Source: JAIQFV01 sp041494885
Lineage (GTDB): Bacteria > Acidobacteriota > Terriglobia > JAIQFV01
Assembly (NCBI GenBank): GCA_041494885.1
Contig: JBGQBO010000012.1
Location: 1-64,000, forward strand
Direction of reading: 5' to 3'
DNA: 64,000 nt
This document shows, in pieces, positions 26,536-35,049 of the stretch (positions are counted from its first letter, which is position 1; each line of letters starts with the position of its first letter). Under the pieces are notes generated by a model. The model worked only from the letters and a program-made list of their open reading frames with translations, was not told the origin of the DNA and made no database searches. A program made the translations under genes and the position numbers.

Positions 26536-26697
26536 GGGCATCCGCGGTCGCGGACAGTGCGCCCTGGTGGCGGGTCTCATATGAACAACTCCTGTGAGAA
26601 TGAGAATCAACTCAACAACCGATTGAGACGTAACCAATTCTAAAGCGCTCTATATTCCGATCACCCCCGGGCAGACTGTCCGCCACCGCGGATGCCC
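26536..26697. repeat. Spaced inverted repeat, 23-base arms
   Basis: Arms at 26536-26558 and 26675-26697 are complementary at 22 of 23 positions, each containing the CGGACAGT/ACTGTCCG sequence related to the palindrome at 19.73 kb. About 116 bases separate them. This fills most of the 340-base gap between the SPASM gene and the GT9 gene; nothing coding was seen there. Confidence 0.75.
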
Positions 26698-26719
26698 CGC
26701 GGGTTCTCCTGCAACTTAA

Positions 26720-27820
26720 ATGATTTCTCCAAAGTCAATCCTCATCATTCGCTGGGCGCGCCTGGGTGATGTGATTCTGTCGGAGCCCGCCGTGCGGTTG
26801 TGTCGCCAGATTTTTCCCGATGCCCGCATCAGTTACCTCACTGGACACCGGTGCGCGCCGGTTCTGACCATGTTCCCGGATGTGGATGAGATTATTGCTT
26901 TGGATCGGGTGGCCCTGAGGGATGGAAACAAGATATCGTCCATTGGAAGGATCTTTCGATTTGCCAATGAACTCCGAAACCGGAAATTCGATCTGGCCAT
27001 TGACCTGATCGGATTTCGCGAATCCGAACTGCTCGTCTTTTGGAGCGGCGCCCGCTGGCGGGTCGGCCTGAAGCGATTTCAAAAACCCTACTGGAGATTC
27101 TGCTTTAATCTGCCTCCCGTGGCCGAGGACAAATCTCTTCTTGTCGCTGAAATGTTCCATACCGTGGTTCAGAGCCTTGCCTCCAACCCCTCTTTTCGAC
27201 GGGCAATCGGTGGACATTCATCCGAATCCGCCGCGGATGAATTTCCACTTTCTCCAATCGGGGACTGCATCATCCCCCGCCTCGAAGTGACGACTGCCGC
27301 TGAAGCAAAGGCGTGCGAATTCTGGATCCAACAGGGCCTGGATCAACTGGATGAGGTATACGGATTTCAGATGTCGGCCTCGGGGGAAATTCGAACGTGG
27401 CCGGTGGAGCGATTCATCGATCTGGCGGCTCGCATCGTCATCCATGCCCGGGGAAAAAACCGCCGTGCGGGGTTTGTAAACTTTTCTGCCGCTCACGAAG
27501 CCTCATTGTGCGAGGAGATGACCCGGGACATGCAGTCGGCCGGAAACTTCGCGGTGGCAGCCATCGGTCCACAGGATCGAGCCGAAGCGATTCCCCAGCT
27601 CGCCGGGTTGTTGAAACGCTGCACCGCGGTCGTGAGCAACGACACCGGACCCATGCATTTGAGTGCAGCCGTCGGCACCCCGACGCTGGGTCTGTTCAGT
27701 ATCGGGGTCACGGAACATTATCGGCCTTTGGGTGCAAAGTGCGGCTTTCTTAAGAAAAACCCCCTCTCGCAACTTACAGTGGAAGAGGTCTGGAAAGAAT
27801 TGGTCCGCATGTTGGAATGA
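26720..27820 (+). CDS. Glycosyltransferase family 9 (heptosyltransferase-like)
   Basis: A 366-residue GT-B fold protein. The N-terminus ILIIRWARLGDVILSEPAVR is the GT9 signature for ADP-heptose:LPS heptosyltransferases, and the C-terminal SNDTGPMHLSAAVGTPTLGLF is the donor-binding block with its conserved acidic residue and glycine. It would add a heptose or related sugar to lipid A-core on the cytoplasmic face of the inner membrane. The middle region is less conserved. It stands alone, between repeats and the thiC leader, and no other LPS gene is adjacent. Confidence 0.85.
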   Translation: MISPKSILIIRWARLGDVILSEPAVRLCRQIFPDARISYLTGHRCAPVLTMFPDVDEIIALDRVALRDGNKISSIGRIFRFANELRNRKFDLAIDLIGFRESELLVFWSGARWRVGLKRFQKPYWRFCFNLPPVAEDKSLLVAEMFHTVVQSLASNPSFRRAIGGHSSESAADEFPLSPIGDCIIPRLEVTTAAEAKACEFWIQQGLDQLDEVYGFQMSASGEIRTWPVERFIDLAARIVIHARGKNRRAGFVNFSAAHEASLCEEMTRDMQSAGNFAVAAIGPQDRAEAIPQLAGLLKRCTAVVSNDTGPMHLSAAVGTPTLGLFSIGVTEHYRPLGAKCGFLKKNPLSQLTVEEVWKELVRMLE

Positions 27821-27862
27821 ACCGTGATGCCCTCCTCAGCCCGGCTGGGTCGCTGTCACTTG

Positions 27863-27871
27863 TGGTATAAT
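27863..27871 (+). promoter_or_regulatory. Extended -10 promoter candidate ahead of thiC
   Basis: TGGTATAAT combines a consensus -10 (TATAAT, 27866-27871) with an upstream TG. No good -35 is visible. It would start transcription near 27878, about 220 bases before the TPP aptamer. Confidence 0.4.
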
Positions 27872-27876
27872 TAAAT

Positions 27877-27895
27877 CCTCCGTGCGGAGATTTTT
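27877..27895 (+). terminator. Short GC hairpin followed by T-run
   Basis: CTCCG-TG-CGGAG followed by ATTTTT, about 60 bases after the GT9 stop. The stem is only 5 bp, so it may be a weak terminator for the GT9 gene, or the first hairpin of the thiC leader if the upstream -10 is real. Confidence 0.35.
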
Positions 27896-28101
27896 GGGTT
27901 CGCCGAGCGAACTGTGAGAACGGGACGAGGTCCGTCGCAGACTCGCCAGCCCAGGTCTCCCAATACATTTCGAAGTCAAGTTAGGGGCCCGCGTCATTGA
28001 GCCAAGGAACAGCGTCGTTCCGGCCCTCCAGACCTCCCTTCGAGGAACAGCGGTGGAAGCGAGGGAGGATTCCCGGGGAACAAACCTTGTGGTCCGGGAA
28101 G

Positions 28102-28190
28102 TGGCAGGGTGCTTGAGAGAGGTGGCGCGGTGATCCGCCGGGCTTCAGGGCGGACTGATCCGGATCATGCCGGCGTAGGGAAGCGTTGCC
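28102..28190 (+). promoter_or_regulatory. TPP riboswitch (THI element)
   Basis: The 3' half carries the highly conserved block CTGATCCGGATCATGCCGG followed by CGTAGGGAAG, matching the TPP aptamer consensus closely. The 5' half has GGGTGCTTGAGAGAGG, a recognisable form of the GGGTGC...TGAGA box. Flanking GGCA and TTGCC can pair as P1. The aptamer ends about 35 bases before the thiC ATG, whose ribosome binding site (AAAGGAG) lies in the short expression platform, so control of translation initiation is likely. Confidence 0.9.
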
Positions 28191-28225
28191 AGCCCAATGC
28201 TCCTTGCGATCTAAAGGAGTATGCC

Positions 28226-30097
28226 ATGAGTGCTAGTCCGAAATTCCTCAGCGAGACCGCTCGAGTTGATGAGGCGGTCATCAAACCTTTGCCCCACTCC
28301 CGCAAGGTTTATGTGCGGGGCTCCCGTCCTGAGATCCGGGTTCCCATGCGTGAAATCAGCCAGGAAGACACCCCCACGAGTTCCGGGGTTGAAAACAATC
28401 CACCCCTTTACGTCTACGACACCTCCGGACCCTATACGGATCCCAACGTCAAGCTGGACATCCGTTCCGGATTGTCCGACCTCCGCACCCCATGGATCCG
28501 GGAGCGAGGGGACACCGAAGTCCTGGAAAGGCCCAGTTCCGCTTACGGCCTTCAACGGCTGGGCGACCCCCGGCTGGCTGAGATGCGCTTTAATCTTAGA
28601 CGACCTGCTCGCCGGGCGAAATCCGGGCACAATGTTTCGCAGATGCATTACGCTCGAAAGGGAATCATCACTCCTGAAATGGAGTATGTCGCCATCCGGG
28701 AAAGCCAGCATTTCGAGGCCCGGACCGACCTTTTCACCCGGCAACACCCGGGAGAGAGTTTTGGAGCGTCCATTCCGCAAGGCATGACGCCCGAATTTGT
28801 TCGCAGCGAGGTCGCCCGCGGGCGGGCCATCATCCCGGCCAACATCAACCATCCGGAACTGGAGCCGATGATCATCGGCCGGAATTTCCTGGTAAAGATC
28901 AATGCCAACATCGGGAACTCCGCCGTGTCTTCCTCGATCCAGGAGGAAGTCGAAAAAATGACTTGGGCGATCCGCTGGGGCGGCGACACCGTCATGGACC
29001 TCTCCACGGGCAAGAACATTCACGAGACGCGCGAGTGGATCTTACGTAATTGCCCGGTCCCCATCGGCACCGTGCCCATTTACCAGGCTCTCGAAAAAGT
29101 GGATGGCAAAGCAGAGGAATTGACCTGGGAAATCTTTCGCGACACGTTGATCGAGCAGGCTGAGCAGGGGGTGGATTATTTCACCATCCATGCGGGGGTG
29201 CGCCTCGCGTATGTGCCCATGACCGCGGGTCGCCTGACGGGCATTGTGTCGCGCGGAGGCTCGATCCTGGCCAAGTGGTGCCTCGCGCATCACCGGGAGA
29301 ACTTTCTTTATACTCACTTCGAGGAGCTCTGCGAAATCATGAAGGCCTATGATGTGAGCTTCTCCCTGGGGGATGGACTGCGTCCGGGCTCCCTGCGCGA
29401 CGCCAACGACGAAGCCCAGATCGCCGAACTGAAGACCCTGGGTGAGCTCACCGAGATCGCGTGGAAACACGATGTGCAGACCATGATCGAAGGGCCGGGC
29501 CATGTCCCCATGCAACTCATCAAGGAGAACATGGACCTGCAATTGAAATACTGCCATGAAGCCCCTTTTTACACCCTGGGGCCGCTGGCCACCGATATCG
29601 CCCCCGGCTATGATCATATCACCTCCGCCATTGGCGCAGCGATGATCGGCTGGTTCGGTACGGCCATGTTGTGTTATGTGACGCCGAAGGAACACCTGGG
29701 ATTGCCCGACAAAGACGACGTCAAGGACGGAATCATTGCTTACAAGATCGCGGCGCATGCCGCGGATCTGGCCAAGGGGCATCCGGGCGCGCAGGTCCGG
29801 GACAATGCGCTCTCCAAGGCACGGTTTGAATTCCGGTGGGAAGACCAGTTCAATCTGGGATTGGATCCGGACCGGGCGCGTGAATTCCACGACGAAACCC
29901 TCCCCAAGGAGTCTTCCAAGTTGGCGCACTTCTGCTCCATGTGCGGGCCGCATTTCTGCTCCATGAAGATTACCCAAGACGTCCGGGATTATGCAGCTCA
30001 TCTCGGGATCTCGGAAAAGGATGCTCTTAAGAGGGGAATGGACGAAAAATCGGAGGAGTTTGTAAAGAGTGGGAGTCAGCTTTATCAGGAGATTTAG
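28226..30097 (+). CDS. thiC: Phosphomethylpyrimidine synthase ThiC
   Basis: Non-canonical radical SAM enzyme that rearranges aminoimidazole ribotide to hydroxymethylpyrimidine phosphate in thiamine biosynthesis. 623 residues, with hallmark blocks KSGHNVSQMHYARKG, the NINHPE segment, TIHAGVR, EGPGHVPM and the C-terminal cluster motif CSMCGPHFCSM (CxxCx4C). The ATG of MSASPKFLSE is chosen: it has AAAGGAG at good spacing and sits just after the TPP riboswitch, whereas the longer open frame starts inside the riboswitch. No other thi genes are adjacent. Confidence 0.96.
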   Translation: MSASPKFLSETARVDEAVIKPLPHSRKVYVRGSRPEIRVPMREISQEDTPTSSGVENNPPLYVYDTSGPYTDPNVKLDIRSGLSDLRTPWIRERGDTEVLERPSSAYGLQRLGDPRLAEMRFNLRRPARRAKSGHNVSQMHYARKGIITPEMEYVAIRESQHFEARTDLFTRQHPGESFGASIPQGMTPEFVRSEVARGRAIIPANINHPELEPMIIGRNFLVKINANIGNSAVSSSIQEEVEKMTWAIRWGGDTVMDLSTGKNIHETREWILRNCPVPIGTVPIYQALEKVDGKAEELTWEIFRDTLIEQAEQGVDYFTIHAGVRLAYVPMTAGRLTGIVSRGGSILAKWCLAHHRENFLYTHFEELCEIMKAYDVSFSLGDGLRPGSLRDANDEAQIAELKTLGELTEIAWKHDVQTMIEGPGHVPMQLIKENMDLQLKYCHEAPFYTLGPLATDIAPGYDHITSAIGAAMIGWFGTAMLCYVTPKEHLGLPDKDDVKDGIIAYKIAAHAADLAKGHPGAQVRDNALSKARFEFRWEDQFNLGLDPDRAREFHDETLPKESSKLAHFCSMCGPHFCSMKITQDVRDYAAHLGISEKDALKRGMDEKSEEFVKSGSQLYQEI

Positions 30098-30122
30098 GTC
30101 CGCGCTCGAATCTAAGGTCTCA

Positions 30123-30659
30123 TTATCGGCCGAAACCTCCCCCCGGTCCTGAAAAAGTGTAGATCACCTTTTCCGCCGTGTCTGCCGTCGGCCCGTAAAC
30201 TGACGGCACGAGAATATTGAGCAGGCGGAGGTAAACCAACAACTGCCCCCGATGATGGGTGGAGTGGTTGATTCTTCTCGTGAGCACCCACGCCCGCGAC
30301 CGGGGCACATCAAAAAAGGTTGTGATCTCCTGCCACCACGGATCTGACTTTTCCCGCATCATTTCAAGCCGGCGCCCGGCGTCGGCGTGATACTTCTCAA
30401 TAAAGCCTTGCTTGCTCCTTTGGGTGGGATTGGGATCCCCTGTGTCCACTCCGAGCATGGTCTTCATCCAGCGCCCCTCGGATTGAACCTGGTGCTCCAT
30501 TTGCTCAAGGACTCTGCGTGACTTGGGGTGCGGCCGAAAATCCATGTTCGATTCGGGGAATGACGACCAGATGCCGATGATCTTCATGATCTCCGTTTCG
30601 TAGGTATCAAGCAGAAAATTGTAAGTGCTCTCTCTGTTTTGTGACAAGGCAACCTCCAT
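30123..30659 (-). CDS. DinB family protein
   Basis: A 178-residue four-helix-bundle protein of the DinB/YfiT superfamily. The expected metal-ligand histidines are at QMEHQVQSEGRW (about residue 55) and in NHSTHHRGQLLVYLRLL (about 131-147), the most typical motif of the family. Members are putative metal-dependent transferases, including bacillithiol-type thiol transferases; the substrate here is unknown. The reverse end of thiC lies about 25 bases away (convergent). Confidence 0.8.
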   Translation of the reverse strand: MEVALSQNRESTYNFLLDTYETEIMKIIGIWSSFPESNMDFRPHPKSRRVLEQMEHQVQSEGRWMKTMLGVDTGDPNPTQRSKQGFIEKYHADAGRRLEMMREKSDPWWQEITTFFDVPRSRAWVLTRRINHSTHHRGQLLVYLRLLNILVPSVYGPTADTAEKVIYTFSGPGGGFGR

Positions 30660-30713
30660 TTGTCATCATGCCAGGATCCAGACGACTCGAATAAGAATAT
30701 CCTTCAGTTTCTT

Positions 30714-31076
30714 CTATGTTCTCCGCGGATCAGAGCGGGTGCTTGACACCGGGTTCTTTTTTTCAATCCGCTTCAGGTACACATCGATCTCTTTGACCGT
30801 CTGCCCATCGCCGTGCTGTTCAGCGAGCCGGCGCCCCGTGAGGAATGAATCCTTCGCCGCCTCGAGATTTCCGGACCTTTCCAGGGCTTTTCCCATCTCC
30901 CGGTAGGCGGCGGCATAATCGGGCTTGAGTTCAATCACACGCTTGAGGGAGACGGCCGCTTCTTCAAATCGTCCGGCCTTCATGTATTCCTGCGCCAAAC
31001 CGTAGTGAACGAGTTCATCTTCGGGAGTCAACTCCGCCAGTTCAAGAAAGTCATTGATCCTGGAATCCGGTTCCAT
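30714..31076 (-). CDS. Small tetratricopeptide repeat protein
   Basis: A 120-residue protein with about three TPR-like units: ELVHYGLAQEYMKAGRFEEA, PDYAAAYREMGKALERSGN and the following helix pair. The first unit resembles the N-terminal part of TPR adaptors. No signal peptide or enzyme domain. I start at MEPDSRIND because the longer frame adds only a poorly conserved extension. It probably mediates protein contacts; partners are unknown. Confidence 0.65.
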   Translation of the reverse strand: MEPDSRINDFLELAELTPEDELVHYGLAQEYMKAGRFEEAAVSLKRVIELKPDYAAAYREMGKALERSGNLEAAKDSFLTGRRLAEQHGDGQTVKEIDVYLKRIEKKNPVSSTRSDPRRT

Positions 31077-31196
31077 GATGACTCTACCTGTATTTTTGAA
31101 ATTCGACTGGACGCAGACCAACACAGATGAATGCTGGGTGAACAACAGCTAACCGCATTTGCAGTTCGCTTCCATCCATAGATTATCGGGACGCCC

Positions 31197-32039
31197 CTAC
31201 CGATCGTTCATAAAGAGCTGATTCATAAAAGCGTATTTGACTGGGCTTTCCAGGGTGGCATAGGTCCCCTGCTCCAGAAGTTCGCGGGCGATTTGCTGGA
31301 CCAATCCCATCGTCGCGCACATCGGCTTGGACCCAACGCTGACGCGTGCGACCCCCATCTCCTGGAGTTTTGGAATCGCAGGGCAGCCCGGACCCGCAAG
31401 GATGTTCAGCGGCCCATCGATGGCCTTGACGAGACGGGTAATGGTTTCAGCATCAATCACCCCCGGAACAAACAGGCAGTCAGCACCCGCCTTTCGGTAT
31501 GCATTCGCACGGCGGACCGCATGGTTGAACCGGCCCGCCGGCTCTCCAACTCCCGCCAGAAAGACGTCTGTGCGGGCGTTGATGACAAGCGGTACGCCAG
31601 CCGATGCGGCCATTTCGCGTATCGCCCGGATCTTGTCCGACTGGACATCGACCTCTTCGAGTTCCGGGAGGGTTTCTCCTTTCCCGTCCTCAAAATTGAT
31701 CCCGACTGCGCCGGTCGCCATCACCGCCCTGACGTTCTCAACAATGGCCTCAATCGTTTTCCCGTATCCTGCTTCGAAGTCTGCGGTCACGGGCAGGTCG
31801 ACCGCTCGGGCGATCCGTCTCACGGATTCGACCATCTCAGGGCAACTGATGTACTGACCATCCGCATATCCCAGTGAAAAAGCGATCCCAGCGCTGCTGG
31901 TTGCAATAGCCCGCGCGCCGGCTTCTTCCACCAGGCGCGCGCTCGCCACATCCCACACGTTGGGAAGAACCAGGATATGTCCGCCCTGATGAAGCCCGCG
32001 AAAATAGTGTGCCTTTTCTACCTGCGTCTGAATGGCCAT
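31197..32039 (-). CDS. Isocitrate lyase/PEP mutase superfamily protein
   Basis: A 280-residue alpha/beta barrel. It has the superfamily's opening block PNVWDVASARLVEEAGARAIATSSAGIA, the metal/phosphoenolpyruvate region VTADFEAGYG, the acidic GINFEDG and the substrate-binding VINARTDVFLAG. Family members cleave 2-methylisocitrate or oxaloacetate, or make phosphonopyruvate; the KKCGH-type active-site loop of isocitrate lyases is not evident here, so isocitrate lyase itself is unlikely. The reaction remains unassigned. It stands alone on the minus strand. Confidence 0.78.
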   Translation of the reverse strand: MAIQTQVEKAHYFRGLHQGGHILVLPNVWDVASARLVEEAGARAIATSSAGIAFSLGYADGQYISCPEMVESVRRIARAVDLPVTADFEAGYGKTIEAIVENVRAVMATGAVGINFEDGKGETLPELEEVDVQSDKIRAIREMAASAGVPLVINARTDVFLAGVGEPAGRFNHAVRRANAYRKAGADCLFVPGVIDAETITRLVKAIDGPLNILAGPGCPAIPKLQEMGVARVSVGSKPMCATMGLVQQIARELLEQGTYATLESPVKYAFMNQLFMNDR

Positions 32040-32130
32040 ACGGCAATCCTTCTTCAGTGGGTTGATGAGTCTTGAACGTCAGGCAAGGATACCGTTTTTT
32101 CAAAGCGGTCTCAAGAGGACTGTGGGGGAC

Positions 32131-32162
32131 GTAGGGGTGCCCGCCGCGGCGGGCGCCCCTAC
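32131..32162. repeat. Palindrome GTAGGGG..CCCCTAC, copy 1
   Basis: A 32-base, nearly perfect palindrome with arms opening GTAGGGG and closing CCCCTAC around GCCGCGGC. The same outer sequence recurs at 34862-34893, so the pair flanks the phosphoesterase gene. Confidence 0.8.
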
Positions 32163-32206
32163 AGGAAATCATCGGAGTGCTCCACAGAAGACCCTTGGCA
32201 GGAATC

Positions 32207-34702
32207 CTACTTCCCCCTCACCCAGGCTGCGCGGACGGGCGCGGGCATTTCTGAATCTCGACCTTTGATGGATTTCCAGATGATCTCATTTAGTTCGAGA
32301 TCAGGAGCAGAATCCTCCCTTGTGAAATCGAATGCGGCACTGCGCTGGGATCCCGGTGAGGTTGCAGGGTTCTTTTCATCGAGCGGCACTGGGACAGGAA
32401 GGGCGGTGAAGGGCTTGAGATCCGCGGTCTCGGTAAAGGAGTTCCACATGGGTGTTGCCGCCGCGTCGTACTGGCTCATGGGCGGCAGCCCGAGAACCAG
32501 CTCGATCGTGCGAAGCATCGAAGAAGTGGAGTACATGGTCGAGTCGACGAAACCATGTTTGGTGTAAGGGCTGACCACCAGCGCCACGGTGCGATGGGCA
32601 TCGACGTGGTCGGGCCCGTTCTGGGCGTCGTCTTCGACCACGAAGATCGCCGTACTTTTCCAATAAACGCTCTGTGAAACGGCTTCCACCAGCCGACCCA
32701 AAGCCAGGTCATTGTCGGCCACAAAGGCCCGAGGTGTCGGTTTTCCCGCCGCCGTCCCCTCGGTATGATCGTTCGGAAGCCGAAGGATTTGGAGGCGGGG
32801 AAGATGGCCCTTCTCTTCGAACTCACGGAACTCTCGAAGCCATTCATCCACGCGTTTCTGGTCAGGGTAATTGAGATCCCAAGGGCGATACATGGGGTCA
32901 AAATGACCTTCCAGGCTTTTTTCACGGGCGCGCGAGGGAAGTTCGGGGGACTTGGAGGCCTCGATGAACTCCCCGTAGCTTCGATAACTCACACCGGCCC
33001 GGGCCGCATAGTCCCACAGAAATCCCCGCGTGGGGTTGGAGACCTCAACGCCTCCTTCATAATCGTACTCGCGGCCCCGCTCGGAGTAGTTCGTGGGCCA
33101 GGTCTTTTCCACGTAGTCCGTCGCATAGGCCGCCATCGACCAGTTGTGGCCATCGGCGCTTACTTCGGCATTAGCATAGAAATTATCAAGCAAAACAAAC
33201 TGTCGCACCAGCGCATGATGGTTGGGTGTCACTTCATCGCCAAATAGCGCCAGATTCGGGTCACCATTGCCTTCTTTGATGTCGCCGAAAACCTGGTCGT
33301 AGGTTCGGTTCTCTTTAATGATGTAGATGACATGCTTGATGGGTGAATCCTCCCCCGCCCTTCGAGGAATGGCCGTCAGGACTGGAGAGGTCTTCAGAAT
33401 CGGCTGGTACGGTGAATTTCCGTAAACTTGCGCGGTGAATCTCTTTAACGCCGCCGGCCCCGGGACGGGGATGATACTCAATACTCCGGCGAACATGCGG
33501 CCAATGTATTCGGTTTCCTTGGTTCGTTTTACATTTGGGTTTGGACCCCGCGGATTGGCTTTCGACGCCAATCCCTTTCCGCTGGTCACATAGAGCGTTT
33601 TGTCGTCCGGGCTCAACACCAGGGCCGTGGGGTACCATCCCACCGGGATAAAGCCGTCGACAACACTCCGGGCGCGTCCTTGCCCGGCAAGTGCGATCAC
33701 CGCCACGGCATTGTTATCGGCATTGGCCACGAATAACCTTCTGCCATCATGGCTCATGGCGATCGCGTTGGTAGTGGACCCGATGGGAGAGTTCGGATAG
33801 AGCGCCACCGAGATGGTCTCAATGGTCCGGTGAGCCGCGAGGTCCACGACTGACACGGAATTCGAATTGGCATTCGCCACGTAAAGACGTTTCCCGTTGG
33901 GAGCGAGGACAAGGTCGTTGGGATGGTCACCCACGGTAATCCGACGGATTTCATTCAGGGCAACCGTATCTACTACAGACACGGACCGAGAACCCCAATT
34001 GCTGACGTATACTTGGTGGCCATCGGGCGAGACCACGCAGGTGTAAGGATGATCGCCCACCCCAATTTTTCGGGCAACACTCTTCGTTTTCAGATCCACG
34101 ACCGCGAGCTCATTGGACAGATTAAGCGCCGTATAGAGCCTACTTCCCTGGGCATCGAGGCACAGGCCGGAGGCGAACAGGGACTGCTCCCGGTCCCCGA
34201 TCACGATTTCTTCGGCCCGGGGTTGGATTCCGCGGTCCGTGCCATAAATAAAAATCTTGTTGTCCCCTCCTCCTGAGGCATACAGCTTCTTTCCATCACT
34301 GGAAAATTGCAGTCCGAGCCAGGCACGCTCCATGGGGATGGACAGAACCTTTTCCTGCTGCTCCACATCAATGACCGTCAAACCCTGGGCCCCGTAACCA
34401 TTGTTGGTGGTCACCACGAGTTTTCCGTCAGGGCTGACTGCAATTCGCAACGGGAGATCACCCAGCGACACGTGGGTTCCGGCCGGGGTCAGCTTCCACC
34501 CGTTCGGAAGCAGGTGTCCCTCGGGCTCTCCCGCCTTGGCAGGCAGCGGGGAGGGAGTGATACGAGCAGGTTGGACCGAACCTACGGAACCCTCTGGCGG
34601 TTGTTTTTCCTGGGCGGGCAAAGGGACATCGCCGAAGGTCAAAACCAAGCACAACAACACTAAAGCGAAGTATCGAATTTCAGTACGCGAGCAAGAAAAC
34701 AT
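32207..34702 (-). CDS. Exported beta-propeller plus phosphoesterase-family protein
   Basis: An 831-residue protein with a signal peptide (FALVLLCLVLTFG). Residues about 70-400 form a YVTN-type beta-propeller with repeated units such as KRLYVANANSNSVSVVDLA and GRRLFVANADNNAVAVIAL. The C-terminal half (from about 455, KHVIYIIKENRTYDQVFGD) is a phosphoesterase domain related to phospholipase C/acid phosphatase family PF04185, with VEDDAQNGPDHVDAHRT metal-site residues. Propeller-phosphoesterase proteins are common in Acidobacteria and Planctomycetes; substrate unknown. The start follows the signal peptide layout; an ATG eight codons upstream is an alternative. Confidence 0.8.
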   Translation of the reverse strand: MFSCSRTEIRYFALVLLCLVLTFGDVPLPAQEKQPPEGSVGSVQPARITPSPLPAKAGEPEGHLLPNGWKLTPAGTHVSLGDLPLRIAVSPDGKLVVTTNNGYGAQGLTVIDVEQQEKVLSIPMERAWLGLQFSSDGKKLYASGGGDNKIFIYGTDRGIQPRAEEIVIGDREQSLFASGLCLDAQGSRLYTALNLSNELAVVDLKTKSVARKIGVGDHPYTCVVSPDGHQVYVSNWGSRSVSVVDTVALNEIRRITVGDHPNDLVLAPNGKRLYVANANSNSVSVVDLAAHRTIETISVALYPNSPIGSTTNAIAMSHDGRRLFVANADNNAVAVIALAGQGRARSVVDGFIPVGWYPTALVLSPDDKTLYVTSGKGLASKANPRGPNPNVKRTKETEYIGRMFAGVLSIIPVPGPAALKRFTAQVYGNSPYQPILKTSPVLTAIPRRAGEDSPIKHVIYIIKENRTYDQVFGDIKEGNGDPNLALFGDEVTPNHHALVRQFVLLDNFYANAEVSADGHNWSMAAYATDYVEKTWPTNYSERGREYDYEGGVEVSNPTRGFLWDYAARAGVSYRSYGEFIEASKSPELPSRAREKSLEGHFDPMYRPWDLNYPDQKRVDEWLREFREFEEKGHLPRLQILRLPNDHTEGTAAGKPTPRAFVADNDLALGRLVEAVSQSVYWKSTAIFVVEDDAQNGPDHVDAHRTVALVVSPYTKHGFVDSTMYSTSSMLRTIELVLGLPPMSQYDAAATPMWNSFTETADLKPFTALPVPVPLDEKNPATSPGSQRSAAFDFTREDSAPDLELNEIIWKSIKGRDSEMPAPVRAAWVRGK

Positions 34703-34861
34703 TAGGCCTCCAGATTGAGAGTGCAAGTATGGGCTTTCTTATGGTGATGGGTGACAATGGCATCCTGAATACGGCGTGGGAGTATTGAATTTTGGCTGCA
34801 GCAATTTCTCAAGAATTAAAGGCTGGTCCGTAAAAAAATTCAAGCAGAAAAAGAGGGGGGT

Positions 34862-34893
34862 GTAGGGGCGTCCGCCGTGGCGGACGCCCCTAC
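34862..34893. repeat. Palindrome GTAGGGGCG..CGCCCCTAC, copy 2
   Basis: A 32-base palindrome with arms GTAGGGGCGTCCGCC and GGCGGACGCCCCTAC, perfect outside the central GT. It shares GTAGGGG/CCCCTAC with the copy at 32131 and GTCCGCC/GGCGGAC with the elements at 19.7 and 26.5-26.7 kb. It is followed by AATTATTTT, so it could also act as a plus-strand terminator, though no plus-strand gene lies upstream. Confidence 0.8.
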
Positions 34894-34959
34894 AATTATT
34901 TTAAGAGTCCCTGGGATTGTCGCAAGGAGGTTTCAAACCAACTGGGGCAGGAAATTGTC

Positions 34960-35025
34960 GGGGCACCGATCTGCTTCAGCCACATGCTCTGAGATTATCC
35001 TCAAGTAAAGCATCCTCGGTGCCCC
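34960..35025. other. Long-range stem downstream of the pilin operon
   Basis: GGGGCACCGA (34960-34969) and TCGGTGCCCC (35016-35025) are perfectly complementary 10-base arms with a 46-base loop. They lie just past the end of the minus-strand minor-pilin operon, so they may protect or terminate its mRNA. The rest of the 347-base gap holds only the palindrome at 34862. Confidence 0.5.
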
Positions 35026-35049
35026 AAATTCTACTCGGGGGGATTTTCT

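Noticed and set aside
28109..28225. N-terminal extension of ThiC
   Set aside because: The extra 39 codons lie within the TPP riboswitch; AAAGGAG precedes the internal ATG.
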